Positions 1 through 10,810 of a stretch of DNA of 64,000 nucleotides are shown here, in pieces (the first letter of the stretch is position 1; each line of letters opens with the position of its first letter). The notes under the pieces are model-generated. The model saw only the letters and a program-made list of their open reading frames with translations. It was not told where the DNA came from and made no database searches. The position numbers and the translations under genes are program-made. The stretch comes from Skermanella sp. TT6. GTDB lineage: Bacteria; Pseudomonadota; Alphaproteobacteria; Azospirillales; Azospirillaceae. The stretch spans positions 1,121,501-1,185,500 of the forward strand of contig NZ_CP067420.1 of the NCBI RefSeq assembly GCF_016653635.2. The letters run 5' to 3'.

Positions 1-2
1 CC

Positions 3-988
3 GAAGCGACCTGGACGCAGCGGTCGGAGGACTGGCTGGCCTCCCACGTCCGGCTGCTGGAGCACCTGGGCGGTGCTCCGGCCCGCCTGGTGCCCGACAA
101 CCTCAAGGTCGGCGTCAGCCACGCCTCGTTCTACGATCCCACCCTCAACCCCGGCTACCACGACCTTGCCCAGCACTACCGGATCGCCGTCGTCCCGACG
201 CGGGTGCGTCAGCCGAGGGACAAGGCAGCGGTCGAGAATGCGGTGCTGCAGGTCGAACGGCGCGTGCTGGCGCCGATCCGCGACACCGTCTTCGTCAGCC
301 TCGACGCCGCCAACGCCGCGATCCGGGAGCACCTGGCCATGCTGAACGCAGCACCGCTGAGCGGCGACAAGGACAGCTGCCGGGCGCGGATCCTGGCCGA
401 GCGGGAGCGTGCCCATCTGCGGCCGCTGCCGGCGGACCGCTTCGTTCCGGAACCTGGAGCCGCTACAAGCTGGCGCCCGATTACCATGTCGTGATCGACG
501 GCGCCGCCTACTCGGTGCCCTACACCGCGATCGGCAAGACGGTCGATGTCCACGCGACCGCCGCCCTGATCAGCATCTTCCTGCGCGGGCGGCGCGTCGC
601 CTGCCATCCCCGGGCTTCGGCCGGCAGCCGGACGACGCTGGAAGCTCACCAGCCGGCCTCCCACCGCGCGGTGGCCCGCTACACGCCGGAACACCTTCAG
701 GCCGAGTTCGCCGCGGTCGGCTCGGCGGCGACCCTGCTGTTCGAGCGCATCCTGGCGGCGGCGGAACATCGCGAGCAGGCGGTGCGTGCCGGTCTCGGCC
801 TGCTCCGGCTCGGCGGCGCCCACGGCGCCGACCGGCTGGAACAAGCCTGTCAGGCCGCCCTGGAAGCCAATGTCCGATCCTGGCGCTACGTCCAGCGCTG
901 GCTCACCAGCGGCGGTCCGCCGCCAGCCTCATCCGACGGCTTGGGCGAGCACGCCAACCTGCGCGGCCCCTCTTACTACCGGAACTGA
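3..988 (+). pseudogene. istA: IS21 transposase IstA, 5' partial and frameshifted
   Basis: This is the C-terminal part of the IS21 DDE transposase IstA, which cuts and joins element ends together with the ATPase IstB. The frame is open from base 3. The stretch around residues VPTRVRQPRDKAAVENAV at about 190-245 carries the catalytic glutamate region of the integrase core. The frame ends at 494 with a degraded tail, while a second frame, joined just after 445, reads GTWSRYKLAPDYHVVIDG and continues to 988 as the normal IstA C-terminus. One base appears to be missing near 445-450. Only 18 bases separate it from istB, as usual. Either the element is dead or this is a sequencing error; a programmed shift is less likely because IS21 istA is normally a single frame. 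Confidence 0.85.
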
Positions 989-1006
989 ACAAGGAGACCC
1001 GAGAGC

Positions 1007-1768
1007 ATGAAGCATCCGACCCACGAGGCTCTGCGCCGGCTGCGGCTGTACGGCATGGCGCGCGGCCTGGAAGACCTCGAGCGCCAGCCCGAGCGCAACC
1101 AGCTCAGCTTCGACGACCAGCTTGCCCTGCTGGTCGAGCGCGAGACGGCGGAGCGCGCCAACACCGCCCTGGCCAGCCGGCTGAAGCGGGCCCGGCTGCG
1201 CCAGACCGCCTGCCTGGAGGATCTCGACTGGCGCACGCCGCGCGGCCTCGATCGCACGCTGATCCGCGATCTGGCGAGTTGTCGCTGGGTTCGCGAGCAC
1301 CAGCCGCTGCTGGTGACCGGCCCGACCGGCATCGGCAAGACGTTCCTGGCCTGTGCGCTGGGCAACCAGGCGGCCCGGGAAGGCTACGGCGTCTTCTACA
1401 CCCGGCTGACGCGCCTGCTCGACGATCTGGCGACCGCCCGGCTCGACGGCTCGCTCGCCCGCGTCCTGCGCCGCCTGGCCCGCCTGGAGGTGCTGATCAT
1501 CGACGACTGGGCCATGACCGAGCTCACTGCGGCTCAGCGGCTCGACCTGATGGAAGTGATCGACGACCGGCATGACCGTGCCGCCACGGTGCTGGCAACC
1601 CAGATCCCCGTGGCGAACTGGCACCGGTCGATCGGCGATGCCACTTACGCCGACGCGATCCTCGACCGCGTCGTTCACCGGGCATTGCGCATCGAGCTCA
1701 CGGGCGAGTCCATGCGCCGGGTACGGGCGGCAGACCAGAAAACAGCCAGATCTGCAACGCCATCGTGA
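1007..1768 (+). CDS. istB: IS21 helper ATPase IstB
   Basis: IstB is the AAA+ ATPase that selects target DNA and activates IstA in IS21-type transposition. The 253-residue product matches the usual length. It shows an N-terminal helical domain (LRLYGMARGLEDLERQPE), a Walker A motif GPTGIGKT at about residue 105 and a Walker B motif LEVLIIDDWA at about 165. The ATG is preceded by AAGGAGACC, a good ribosome site. No internal damage is visible, so istB could still be functional although the istA upstream is frameshifted. Confidence 0.93.
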   Translation: MKHPTHEALRRLRLYGMARGLEDLERQPERNQLSFDDQLALLVERETAERANTALASRLKRARLRQTACLEDLDWRTPRGLDRTLIRDLASCRWVREHQPLLVTGPTGIGKTFLACALGNQAAREGYGVFYTRLTRLLDDLATARLDGSLARVLRRLARLEVLIIDDWAMTELTAAQRLDLMEVIDDRHDRAATVLATQIPVANWHRSIGDATYADAILDRVVHRALRIELTGESMRRVRAADQKTARSATPS

Positions 1769-1921
1769 CCCCTGGCACGAGCGACGATACCAGCATAAGA
1801 TGAAAACGATGGATCACGATGCCGCCCACCCACCCGTCCCATGGGGCGGGTGGGCGAAATCACCGAAACGGTGGGCGGTTTGAACCGAAACGCCAGGGCG
1901 CTTTCGCCGGAATACGCATCA

Positions 1922-2243
1922 CCGCCCCGGGTGGTTCCGAGCAGGTCAGAGCCAGAACCTTGGCCACCGTCGTGGTCGGCAGCGGTGCCCGGCCAGGTTT
2001 ACGCGTCTTGTCGCGCAGCAGCCCGTCCACGCCCTGTTCGGCGTAGCGCACCTGCCAACGCCACACCGCCGGACGGCTGACACCGGCGCGGCGCGCCACC
2101 TCCTGCACCGGTAGTCGCTCAGCCGAGAGCATGATGATGTTTGCCCGCTGCCCATGTTTGAGGGGGCGGTTCCGATCACCGAGGATCGCGGCCAAGCGCG
2201 CGCGGTCCTCCGGTCCAACGATGATGCTGACGGTCTGGGCCAT
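1922..2243 (-). pseudogene. IS630-family transposase, N-terminal fragment
   Basis: The first ~106 residues (MAQTVSIIVGPEDRARLAA...) align with the N-terminus of the complete IS630 transposase in this window, including the helix-turn-helix segment VARRAGVSRPAVWRWQ. After the shared EPPG the frame runs into IS21 sequence. The catalytic DDE domain is missing, so the product cannot transpose anything. The HTH alone could still bind ends, but there is no sign of selection for that. Confidence 0.85.
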
Positions 2244-2302
2244 GCCGATAGATTCGCACGGCCGCAGCCCATTGTGAATCCTATGTCTGCGTCAGTGCAC
2301 TA
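1922..2302 (-). mobile_element. IS630-family remnant cut by IS21
   Basis: This is the transposase-start end of an IS630-type element. Its outer end reads GTCAGTGCAC followed by TA (2301-2302), the same kind of end as the intact IS630 at 11491-12635 (GTCAATGCAC-TA); IS630 elements insert at TA. The other side is lost where IS21 inserted. It is related to but not identical with the intact copy, so it is a different IS species or an old copy. Confidence 0.75.
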
Positions 2303-2356
2303 GCCTGTTGGAAAACGGTGGGTTTCGGACAGGCAGCGTCATCCTTGGATCGTACA

Positions 2357-2607
2357 TTAGACTTTTTGGCGCCTGCGATGCCGCACCAAGCTCAGCCCAA
2401 CGCCCCCGGCGGCGATCAGTGCCAGCGTCACCGGTTCCGGGACCTCCGCGACCATGACCGGCGTCAGCAGGAAGGCACGGCCTTCGCCGCTAGGATTGGT
2501 GCCGAAGCCTGTGATCTGCCCGGTGTCGTTGATCGCATTGCCATTCAGGAGCGTCCACTCTGATCCCGCGGGGATCAGGTCGTTAAGGTCGAGCAGAGCC
2601 GCGCCGT
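2357..2607 (-). pseudogene. C-terminal stump of a PEP-CTERM/HAF-repeat surface protein
   Basis: Reading the minus strand from the IS256 edge, the frame gives LLDLNDLIPAGSEWTLLNG, then NAINDTGQITGFG, RAFLLTP, and ends with VPEPVTLALIAAGG plus a hydrophobic stretch and RHRRRQKV. This is the layout of an extracellular HAF-repeat protein with a PEP-CTERM sorting tail: a PEP motif, one membrane helix and a basic end, recognised by exosortase. The 5' part is missing and is not found on the far side of the IS256, so a deletion or rearrangement accompanied the insertion. No exosortase gene is in this window. The fragment has no start of its own and is presumably dead. Confidence 0.72.
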
Positions 2608-4004
2608 GAGCTATGCGGGAAACTGGGTGATGACGCGGTGAGGAAGGCGGCGTATCGAGGCGGGTGACGAAGCCTGCCCGAACCTCCCGAAGGAGCGATA
2701 CGCCATGAACGACGATAGCACCCTTGTCCGGCTGCGTCAGCCCGACGAGTTCGACGACCCGCTGACCGCGATCCTGCGCGCCGGAGCCCGCCGGCTGCTG
2801 GAGCAGGCCATCGAGGCGGAGGTGGAGGCCTTCCTGGCCTCCATGAAGGACCTGAGGCTGGCCGACGGCCGTGAGCGCGTGGTGCGGCACGGCCACGGCC
2901 CGGAGCGCACCATCCAGACCGGCATCGGGCCGGTCGCGGTGCGGCGCGCCAAGGTGCGCGACCGCGGCGCCGGGGAGGCGGAGGAACGGGTCCGCTTCAC
3001 CTCTGCGATCCTGCCGCGCTGGGCGCGCCGGACGCCGAGCCTGGACGCCCTGCTGCCCGTGCTCTACCTGCGCGGCGTCTCGACCGGCGACTTCCAGGAG
3101 GCGCTGGCCGCCTTGCTCGGCAAGGACGCGCCCAACCTGTCGCCCGCGGTGATCGGCCGGCTCAAGCAGGACTGGGCGGAGGACTACGCGCGCTGGCAGC
3201 GGCGCGACCTGTCGGCCCGGCGCTACGTCTATGTCTGGGCCGACGGCATCCACCTGCAGGCCCGCATGGAGCCGACCGCGGAATGCATGCTGGTCGTCAT
3301 CGGCGCCACGCCGGAGGGCCGCAAGGAACTGGTCGGCTTCCAGGTCGGCGTGCGCGAAAGCGCCCAGAGCTGGCGCGAGCTGCTCGTCGACCTGAAGGCG
3401 CGCGGCCTCCAGGTCGCGCCCGAGTTGGCCGTCGCCGACGGCGCGCTGGGCTTCTGGAAGGCGTTGGACGAGCTGTTCCCGGGCACGCGCCACCAGCGCT
3501 GCTGGGTCCACAAGACCGTGAACATCCTCAACAAGGTGCCGAAATCCCTCCAGCCGGCGATGAAGAAGGACCTGCAGGAGATCTGGATGGCTCCGGACCG
3601 CAAGGCGGCGCAGGACGCCCTCGGGGTCTTCGAGAAGAAGTACGGCGCCAAGTATGCCGGCGCGGTCGGTTGCCTGACCAAGGACCGCGACGCGCTGCTG
3701 GCGTTCTACGACTTCCCGGCCGAGCATTGGGAGCACCTGCGCACGACCAACCCGATCGAGAGCGTCTTCGCCACGGTGCGCCACCGGACGGTTCGGACCA
3801 AGGGCGCGCTGTCCCAGGACACCGCCAAGCTGATGGTCTTCAAGCTGGTCATGGCCGCGTCCAAGACCTGGCGCCGGCTCAACGGCGAAAACCAGTTGCC
3901 CAAGGTCATCCGCGGCGTCACATTCCGCGACGGCATCGAGGTTGCCGAGGTTCCCCTACCAAGTGCCGCCTGAAAACCGCGTCACCCAATTTCCCGCATA
4001 GCTC
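2608..4004 (+). mobile_element. IS256-family insertion sequence with terminal inverted repeats
   Basis: The left end GAGCTATGCGGGAAACTGGG (from 2608) is matched in inverted form by the right end ending at 4004, which reads GAGCTATGCGGGAAATTGGG on the minus strand. The repeats continue for about 26 bases with one mismatch and a short insertion. The element carries one transposase gene. The flanking 8-9 bases do not match, so no target duplication is seen; this fits a deletion or recombination between copies, in line with the missing 5' part of the PEP-CTERM gene next to it. Confidence 0.85.
2705..3973 (+). CDS. IS256-family (mutator) transposase
   Basis: The 422-residue product is a full-length IS256-type transposase, which moves the element by a DDE mechanism through a circular intermediate. 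Visible active-site contexts are YVWADGIH (first Asp, about residue 180), AVADGALG (second Asp, about 244) and TNPIESVF (Glu, about 350). The HQRCWVHK segment between the second Asp and the Glu is typical. The ATG follows GGAGCGATACGCC. The frame is intact. It differs from the second IS256-family transposase at 24.9-26.1 kb, which belongs to another subgroup. Confidence 0.95.
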   Translation: MNDDSTLVRLRQPDEFDDPLTAILRAGARRLLEQAIEAEVEAFLASMKDLRLADGRERVVRHGHGPERTIQTGIGPVAVRRAKVRDRGAGEAEERVRFTSAILPRWARRTPSLDALLPVLYLRGVSTGDFQEALAALLGKDAPNLSPAVIGRLKQDWAEDYARWQRRDLSARRYVYVWADGIHLQARMEPTAECMLVVIGATPEGRKELVGFQVGVRESAQSWRELLVDLKARGLQVAPELAVADGALGFWKALDELFPGTRHQRCWVHKTVNILNKVPKSLQPAMKKDLQEIWMAPDRKAAQDALGVFEKKYGAKYAGAVGCLTKDRDALLAFYDFPAEHWEHLRTTNPIESVFATVRHRTVRTKGALSQDTAKLMVFKLVMAASKTWRRLNGENQLPKVIRGVTFRDGIEVAEVPLPSAA

Positions 4005-4080
4005 CAGCAGTCCCTAACCTTTTCAGACCTGATGTCTTCTTCGGTCCTATAGAGAGGAAAGGGTCAATCCTTCATTACGT

Positions 4081-4470
4081 TCAGCTAGGCGGCGGCGTGC
4101 CTGTGCCGATGTCGGATGTCATGGGACCGGCAGCGGGATTGGCATTGATTTCTGGGCCGTCGTCAACCTCCACGGTGATGTTCCCGTCGGGTTCGACACG
4201 GGCTGTGTATGTCTTGATGCCGCAGGTGCCGTTCAGGGAACTCCCCGTCTTCAGATCGAACATCCAGTCATGCAGCGGGCAGACCAGAGCATGGCCGCCC
4301 AGCATGCCGTCGGCCAGCGGTCCCGATCGGTGCGGGCAGCTCGCCTGGGTGGCATAGACTGCACCGTCCCTGGTGCGGAAGACGGCGACGCGGCGGTCGC
4401 CGAGCTTGAAGGTGCGCCCCTCGCCGGCGGGAAGGCCGGTCAGGGGACCCAGGGTGAAACGATCGGACAT
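4081..4470 (-). CDS. nirD: Nitrite reductase small subunit NirD (Rieske protein)
   Basis: NirD is the small subunit of the cytoplasmic NADH-dependent assimilatory nitrite reductase and partners with NirB, encoded just upstream. The 129-residue protein is a single Rieske-type [2Fe-2S] domain with ligands in SCPHRSGPL (Cys45, His47) and VCPLHDWMFD (Cys64, His67). The start ATG lies three bases after the nirB stop, and its ribosome site GGAGGG lies at the end of nirB, so the two are probably translationally coupled. The last ~25 residues are a Pro/Gly-rich tail without visible structure. It is the last gene of the nitrate operon; the 77 bases beyond it run into the IS256. Confidence 0.95.
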   Translation of the reverse strand: MSDRFTLGPLTGLPAGEGRTFKLGDRRVAVFRTRDGAVYATQASCPHRSGPLADGMLGGHALVCPLHDWMFDLKTGSSLNGTCGIKTYTARVEPDGNITVEVDDGPEINANPAAGPMTSDIGTGTPPPS

Positions 4471-4473
4471 GGT

Positions 4474-6918
4474 TCAGCCCTCCACTGGAACGAGTGAGGT
4501 AAACTGGTTGGGGGTTGCGGGATTCTGGCCTTCCAGCCAAGGATCGCGATAGGCGTCGATCGATTCCTGCATCGCCTTGTCCAGGCGCTCGCTGATGCCC
4601 TCGCTGTCGTCCACGACGACGGATCGGAGCTTGGCGATGCCGATGCGCTCGACGTAGCTGTAGGTCCGCTCCTTCCATTTCGCGGTCTCGCGGTAATACT
4701 GCATGAAGCGGCCCATGATCTTCAGGGCCTCGTCGTGGCTGCCGACCACGCACAGCAGGTCGCCCTTGCGGATGTGGGCGCCGGCGGCGCCGCCAACATA
4801 GATCTCCCACTTGCCGTCGCCGATCGCGACCGCGCCCACGTCCTTGACGTAGGCCTCGGAGCAATTGCGCGGGCAACCGGCGGTGGCAAGCTTCAGTTTG
4901 CCCGGGCTGTCGATGCCGCGGAAGCGGTTCTCGATCCTGGTCGCCAGTGCCATGCTGTCGCCCAGGCCGAAGCGGCAGTAATCGGTGCCGATGCACGACT
5001 TGCAGGTCCGGTAGCTCTTGCCCCAGGCGTGGCCGGCCGGCATGCCCAGGTCCTTCCAGACGCCAGGCAGGTCGTCGCGCGGCACGCCGACCAGGTCGAT
5101 GCGCTGGCCGCCGGTCAGCTTGACCAGCGGCACGTTGTACTTGACCGCAACGTCGGCGATCCGCTTCAGCTCGTCCGGGGTGCAGACGCCGCCCGGCATC
5201 TCCGGGATGACCGAGAAGGTGCCGTCCTTCTGGATGTTGCCGTGCATCCTGTCATTGATGAACCTGGCGTCGCGCTCGTCCTCGTACTCGCTCTTCCAGA
5301 TCATCGACAGCAGCACGGCAAGGCCGGGCTTGCTGCCGGGGTCTTCCTTGCCGCCGGCCAGCACCTTAAAGACCGACGACACGGACTTCAAGTCGTTGGC
5401 GAGGATCGCCTCGATCAGGTCCTGGGTCGCGAGCGGCACGCCGGGCACATAGTAGTGGACCGAGGGGTCTTCCTCCGCCTCGCCGCCGCAGTAGAAATCG
5501 ACCAGTTCGTTGACCAGCCCCTTGCACGAGCCGCAGCCCATGCCGGCCCGCGTCGCCTTCATCACCGCCGACGCGGTGCGGGCGCCGCCGGAAACGCAGC
5601 CGCCAATCGCGGCCTTGGTCACGCCGTTGCAGTTGCAGACCTGGGCCTCGGCCGGCATCTCCTCCAGCGTCACCTTTTCCGCCGGCGCGCCGAGGTCGAA
5701 CAGCAGGGACAGCCGCTCGTCGGGCAGCGGCGCATCCCGGTCGAACGCCTGCATCAGGTAGGCCGCCTTGCTGATGTCCCCCATCAGGATGCCGCCGACC
5801 AGCCGCCCGTCGCGGACGATCAGCTTCTTGTAGGTGCCGCGCTTGGGCTCGGTGAACTGGACGACCTCGTCCCGCTCCTCGGTCGGCTCGGTGATGCCCA
5901 TCGCGGCCACCTCGACGCCCATCACCTTCAGCTTGGTCGCCAGCTTGGAGCCGTGGTAGGCGGCATCGCGATTGCGCCCGGTGACATGGTCGGCGAACAC
6001 CTTCGCCTGGTCCCACAGCGGCGCCACCAGCCCGTAGACCCGGCCCCGGTGCTGGGCGCATTCACCCACGACATAGACGTCGGGGTCGTCCACCGAACGC
6101 ATGTGGTTGTCGACCACGATGGCGCGCTCCACCGTCAGGCCGCAACGCATGCCGATCTCCGCGTTCGGCCGGATGCCGGCGGAGACGACGACCAGGTCGC
6201 AGTCGATGCCGGTGCCGTCCTTGAAGGCGAGGCCGGTGATGCCGCGTTCGTCGCCCAGCACGGCCGTGGTGGATTTCTGAAGATGAACCTGCACGCCCAT
6301 GGACTCCATGGCCGCCTTCAGCATGGCGCCGGCCGGGGCGTCCAGCTGCTGCTCCATCAGGTGCTTGCCGATATGGATCACGTGGACCTGGCAGCCGTGG
6401 TTGATCAGGCCGCGCGCCGCCTCCAGGCCCAGCAGGCCGCCGCCGATCACCGCCGCCTGCCGGCTCTCCCTGGCCCTCGCGATGATGCCGTCGCAGTCGT
6501 CTAGCGTGCGGAAGGCGAACACGCCGTCCCGGAGCTTACCGCCCGGGCCGGTCATGCCCTCGATCGGCGGCACGAAGGCGCGGCTGCCGGTGGCGATCAG
6601 CAGATAGTCATAGGGCATGTGGACGCCGGCGCCGGACCGCACCGTCTTGGCCGACCGGTCGATATCGGTCACCGGTGACCCGGCGTGCAAGGTGATGCCG
6701 TTGTCCCGGTACCAGTCCAGCGGGTTCATGACGATGTCGGCCGGGTCCTGGCTGCCGTTCAGCACGTTGGACAGCAGGATGCGGTTGTAGTTGCCGTAGG
6801 GTTCGTCGCCGAACATCGTGATCTCGAACAGGTCGGCGCCGCCGCGGGCGAGCACTTCCTCCACGGCGCGGGCGCCCGCCATGCCGTTGCCGATGACGAC
6901 CAGTTTACGCTTGCCCAT
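4474..6918 (-). CDS. nirB: Assimilatory nitrite reductase [NAD(P)H] large subunit NirB
   Basis: NirB reduces nitrite to ammonium with NAD(P)H in the cytoplasm. The 814 residues show the full domain order: an FAD/NAD(P)H oxidoreductase with IGNGMAGARA at the start and VIGGGLLGLEAA near 165, a BFD-like [2Fe-2S] domain with CNCNG and GCGSCKG near 430-475, then the siroheme/[4Fe-4S] part with TCKSCIGTDYCRFG and AGCPRNCSEAY (C-x5-C and C-x3-C ligands) near 650-700. The ATG follows AGGAGAGAGCC. It sits between the small unknown gene and nirD in one minus-strand operon with nasA and narK. It requires siroheme; the only siroheme-related gene in the window is the distant cbiX-like gene at 50.8 kb. Confidence 0.97.
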   Translation of the reverse strand: MGKRKLVVIGNGMAGARAVEEVLARGGADLFEITMFGDEPYGNYNRILLSNVLNGSQDPADIVMNPLDWYRDNGITLHAGSPVTDIDRSAKTVRSGAGVHMPYDYLLIATGSRAFVPPIEGMTGPGGKLRDGVFAFRTLDDCDGIIARARESRQAAVIGGGLLGLEAARGLINHGCQVHVIHIGKHLMEQQLDAPAGAMLKAAMESMGVQVHLQKSTTAVLGDERGITGLAFKDGTGIDCDLVVVSAGIRPNAEIGMRCGLTVERAIVVDNHMRSVDDPDVYVVGECAQHRGRVYGLVAPLWDQAKVFADHVTGRNRDAAYHGSKLATKLKVMGVEVAAMGITEPTEERDEVVQFTEPKRGTYKKLIVRDGRLVGGILMGDISKAAYLMQAFDRDAPLPDERLSLLFDLGAPAEKVTLEEMPAEAQVCNCNGVTKAAIGGCVSGGARTASAVMKATRAGMGCGSCKGLVNELVDFYCGGEAEEDPSVHYYVPGVPLATQDLIEAILANDLKSVSSVFKVLAGGKEDPGSKPGLAVLLSMIWKSEYEDERDARFINDRMHGNIQKDGTFSVIPEMPGGVCTPDELKRIADVAVKYNVPLVKLTGGQRIDLVGVPRDDLPGVWKDLGMPAGHAWGKSYRTCKSCIGTDYCRFGLGDSMALATRIENRFRGIDSPGKLKLATAGCPRNCSEAYVKDVGAVAIGDGKWEIYVGGAAGAHIRKGDLLCVVGSHDEALKIMGRFMQYYRETAKWKERTYSYVERIGIAKLRSVVVDDSEGISERLDKAMQESIDAYRDPWLEGQNPATPNQFTSLVPVEG

Positions 6919-6957
6919 GGCTCTCTCCTGGGAAGATGGCAGCGAAGGGAGAAACCG

Positions 6958-7308
6958 TCAGATCTCGATCAGGCCGATGTCGAGCACCAGCGTGCCGGCC
7001 TGGCCCTCGGGCGCCCCGAGGAAGACCTCCACCCTGGTTTCCGGGAACAGGTCCTCGACCACGGCCAGCGGCACATGGACCGCGTCCTTGGCGCCGATGG
7101 GGAAATAGCGCATCGGCGCGCCATCCTTGGTCAGCACCAGGTAGACCAATTCATCCAGCGAGTTTCCGGCGCGGAGGTAGATCAGCTGGGCGCGCTTGTC
7201 CGCCGGGACCGTATAGGCCAGCGTCGGGTCCAGCTCCGCCGGCCGCGACAGGCCGCGCCCCTCGAAGTCGAACACGCCGTTGAGGAAGCGTGGGGTCGAA
7301 TCCATCAT
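6958..7308 (-). CDS. Conserved small protein of the nitrate operon, function unknown
   Basis: The 116-residue product is soluble, without signal peptide or membrane segment, and rich in beta-forming stretches (AQLIYLRAGNSLDELVYLVL, RVEVFLGAP, GTLVLDIGLIEI). No cysteine or other metal-ligand cluster is present. It lies between nasA (42 bases upstream) and nirB (39 bases downstream) on the same strand, with the ribosome site GGGAGA before an ATG-ATG pair; the first ATG is chosen. Its place suggests a role in nitrate reductase assembly, electron delivery to NasA or sensing, but this is inference only. I do not recognise the family. Confidence 0.8.
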   Translation of the reverse strand: MMDSTPRFLNGVFDFEGRGLSRPAELDPTLAYTVPADKRAQLIYLRAGNSLDELVYLVLTKDGAPMRYFPIGAKDAVHVPLAVVEDLFPETRVEVFLGAPEGQAGTLVLDIGLIEI

Positions 7309-7350
7309 GTCCGGTTTCTCCCGTGGTTCAGTGGGTGTGAAGGGCGTTCT

Positions 7351-9483
<2,133 letters not shown>

Positions 9484-9487
9484 GCCG

Positions 9488-10699
9488 TCAGACCTTGGCG
9501 GCGGTCATGTGGGCGGCACCCCAGGTCGTCCGCCACCGCCTCTTAACGCCGGACAGGCCGAGCAGAGCCACCACCGCCAGCAGAGCGAACACCAGGAATC
9601 CCGCCTGGTAGTCGCCGAACCACTGCTTCGACAGGCCCAGGCTCGATGCCAGATAGAACCCGCCGATGCCCCCGGACATGCCGACCATCCCGGTCATGAC
9701 GCCGATCTCCCGCCGGAAACGCTGGGGGACGAGCTGGAACACGGCGCCGTTGCCCATACCCAGGGCCTGCATGGCGCATCCGAAGGCGATCAGCGCGAGC
9801 CAGGCATTGGGCAGGCCGAAGCTGACGATGATCAGGAAAGCCGCCGCGATGGCATACATGATGCTGAGCGACCGGATACCGCCGATCCGGTCGGCGAGAT
9901 AGCCGCCCACCGGCCGCATCACCGACCCCAGGAAGACACAGGCCGCCGTGAAGTAGCCCGCTTCCACGGCGCCCAGCCCGTAGAGGTCGTTGAAGTAGAT
10001 GGTCAGGGAGGACGCGAGGCCGACGAAGCCACCGAAGGTCACACTGTAGAAGAACATGAACCACCAGGCGTCGACCTCCCGGAGCACCGCCAGATATTCC
10101 TTCAGGGACTTGGGCGGCGGGGCATCCGGGCTGTCCTTCGCCATGACGAGGAAGGCCACGAAGGCGATGCCCAGCGGAATGAGGGCCAGCCCGAAGACGC
10201 TGTTCCAGCCGTACCAGACGGCCAGCGTCGGTGCGAACAGGGCCGCGAAGACAGTGCCGGAGTTGCCGGCGCCGGCGATGCCCAGCGCGGTTCCCTGGTG
10301 CTCGGGCGGGTACCAGCGCGACGCCAGCGGCAGGGCCACGGCGAAGGAGGCGCCGGCGACGCCGAGGAACACGGCCAGCAGCATCACCTGCCACAGGGCG
10401 GACAGTTGGACCAGCCATGCGGCGCCGAGCGCCCCGATCACCAGCAGCTGGCCGATGATGCCGGTCAGCTTCGGGCCGATCCGGTCGACCATCAGGCCTA
10501 GCACGACGCGCAGGAACGCTCCGGCCAGTACGGGGGTGGCCACCATCAGGCCCTTCTGGGCCGGGCTGAGCGCGAGGGTTTCGGAAATCTGGACGCCGAG
10601 CGGCCCCAGCAGCACCCATACCATGAAGCTGACATCGAAATACAGGAACGCGGCGAACAGGGTCGGTGGATGACCCGCCTTCCAGAAACTAGAGTGCAT
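9488..10699 (-). CDS. narK: Nitrate/nitrite transporter of the NNP family (NarK/NasA type)
   Basis: This inner-membrane MFS protein imports nitrate for the downstream reductases. The ATG at 10699 is chosen because AAAGGAGCTCC precedes it; a longer frame to 10756 adds a polar stretch without a ribosome site. The 403 residues contain about 12 hydrophobic helices, the family glycine motif AGAGNSGTVFAALFAP in the fifth helix and its second copy GMSGGIGGFYLAS near residue 335, and conserved arginines in the segments FLRVVLG and FLGSVMRP. It is the first gene of the operon, and a sigma-54 type promoter lies about 110 bases upstream. Confidence 0.93.
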   Translation of the reverse strand: MHSSFWKAGHPPTLFAAFLYFDVSFMVWVLLGPLGVQISETLALSPAQKGLMVATPVLAGAFLRVVLGLMVDRIGPKLTGIIGQLLVIGALGAAWLVQLSALWQVMLLAVFLGVAGASFAVALPLASRWYPPEHQGTALGIAGAGNSGTVFAALFAPTLAVWYGWNSVFGLALIPLGIAFVAFLVMAKDSPDAPPPKSLKEYLAVLREVDAWWFMFFYSVTFGGFVGLASSLTIYFNDLYGLGAVEAGYFTAACVFLGSVMRPVGGYLADRIGGIRSLSIMYAIAAAFLIIVSFGLPNAWLALIAFGCAMQALGMGNGAVFQLVPQRFRREIGVMTGMVGMSGGIGGFYLASSLGLSKQWFGDYQAGFLVFALLAVVALLGLSGVKRRWRTTWGAAHMTAAKV

Positions 10700-10753
10700 G
10701 GAGCTCCTTTCCCCGGATTTTTCTGCGGCTGCGACCCAACTCAGCCGAGAAAA

Positions 10754-10779
10754 CATAAAATTAATCTTTCGATTTTATG
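10754..10779 (-). promoter_or_regulatory. AT-rich hairpin in the narK leader
   Basis: CATAAAAT and ATTTTATG form the arms of a hairpin, with an inner AATC/GATT pair, between the presumed sigma-54 start site and the narK ribosome site. It would lie in the 5' untranslated leader. It could be a simple spacer, an mRNA-stability element or a protein site; it does not resemble the two-hexaloop ANTAR target. Confidence 0.4.
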
Positions 10780-10810
10780 CTTATATCTTCATCCATCCGG
10801 GGAAATGGCG

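Larger units (their letters stand above)
1..1921 (+). mobile_element. IS21-family insertion sequence, left part outside the window
   Basis: The istA-istB gene pair defines an IS21-family element. The left end lies before the window. The right end is placed near 1917-1921 because the IS630 reading frame on the other strand loses homology to the complete IS630 at 11.5-12.6 kb at this point, and the bases there end in CA, as expected for IS21 ends (TG...CA). The element therefore inserted into an older IS630. The exact terminal base is uncertain by a few positions. Confidence 0.75.

Noticed and set aside
2610..3784. Long minus-strand frame over the IS256 transposase
   Set aside because: Only its last ~84 codons (PEP-CTERM stump) are meaningful; the rest is antisense to the transposase.
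4735..6504. 589-codon plus-strand frame
   Set aside because: It is the exact antisense of nirB, with the His/Ala/Arg-rich composition of a high-G+C shadow and no ribosome site.
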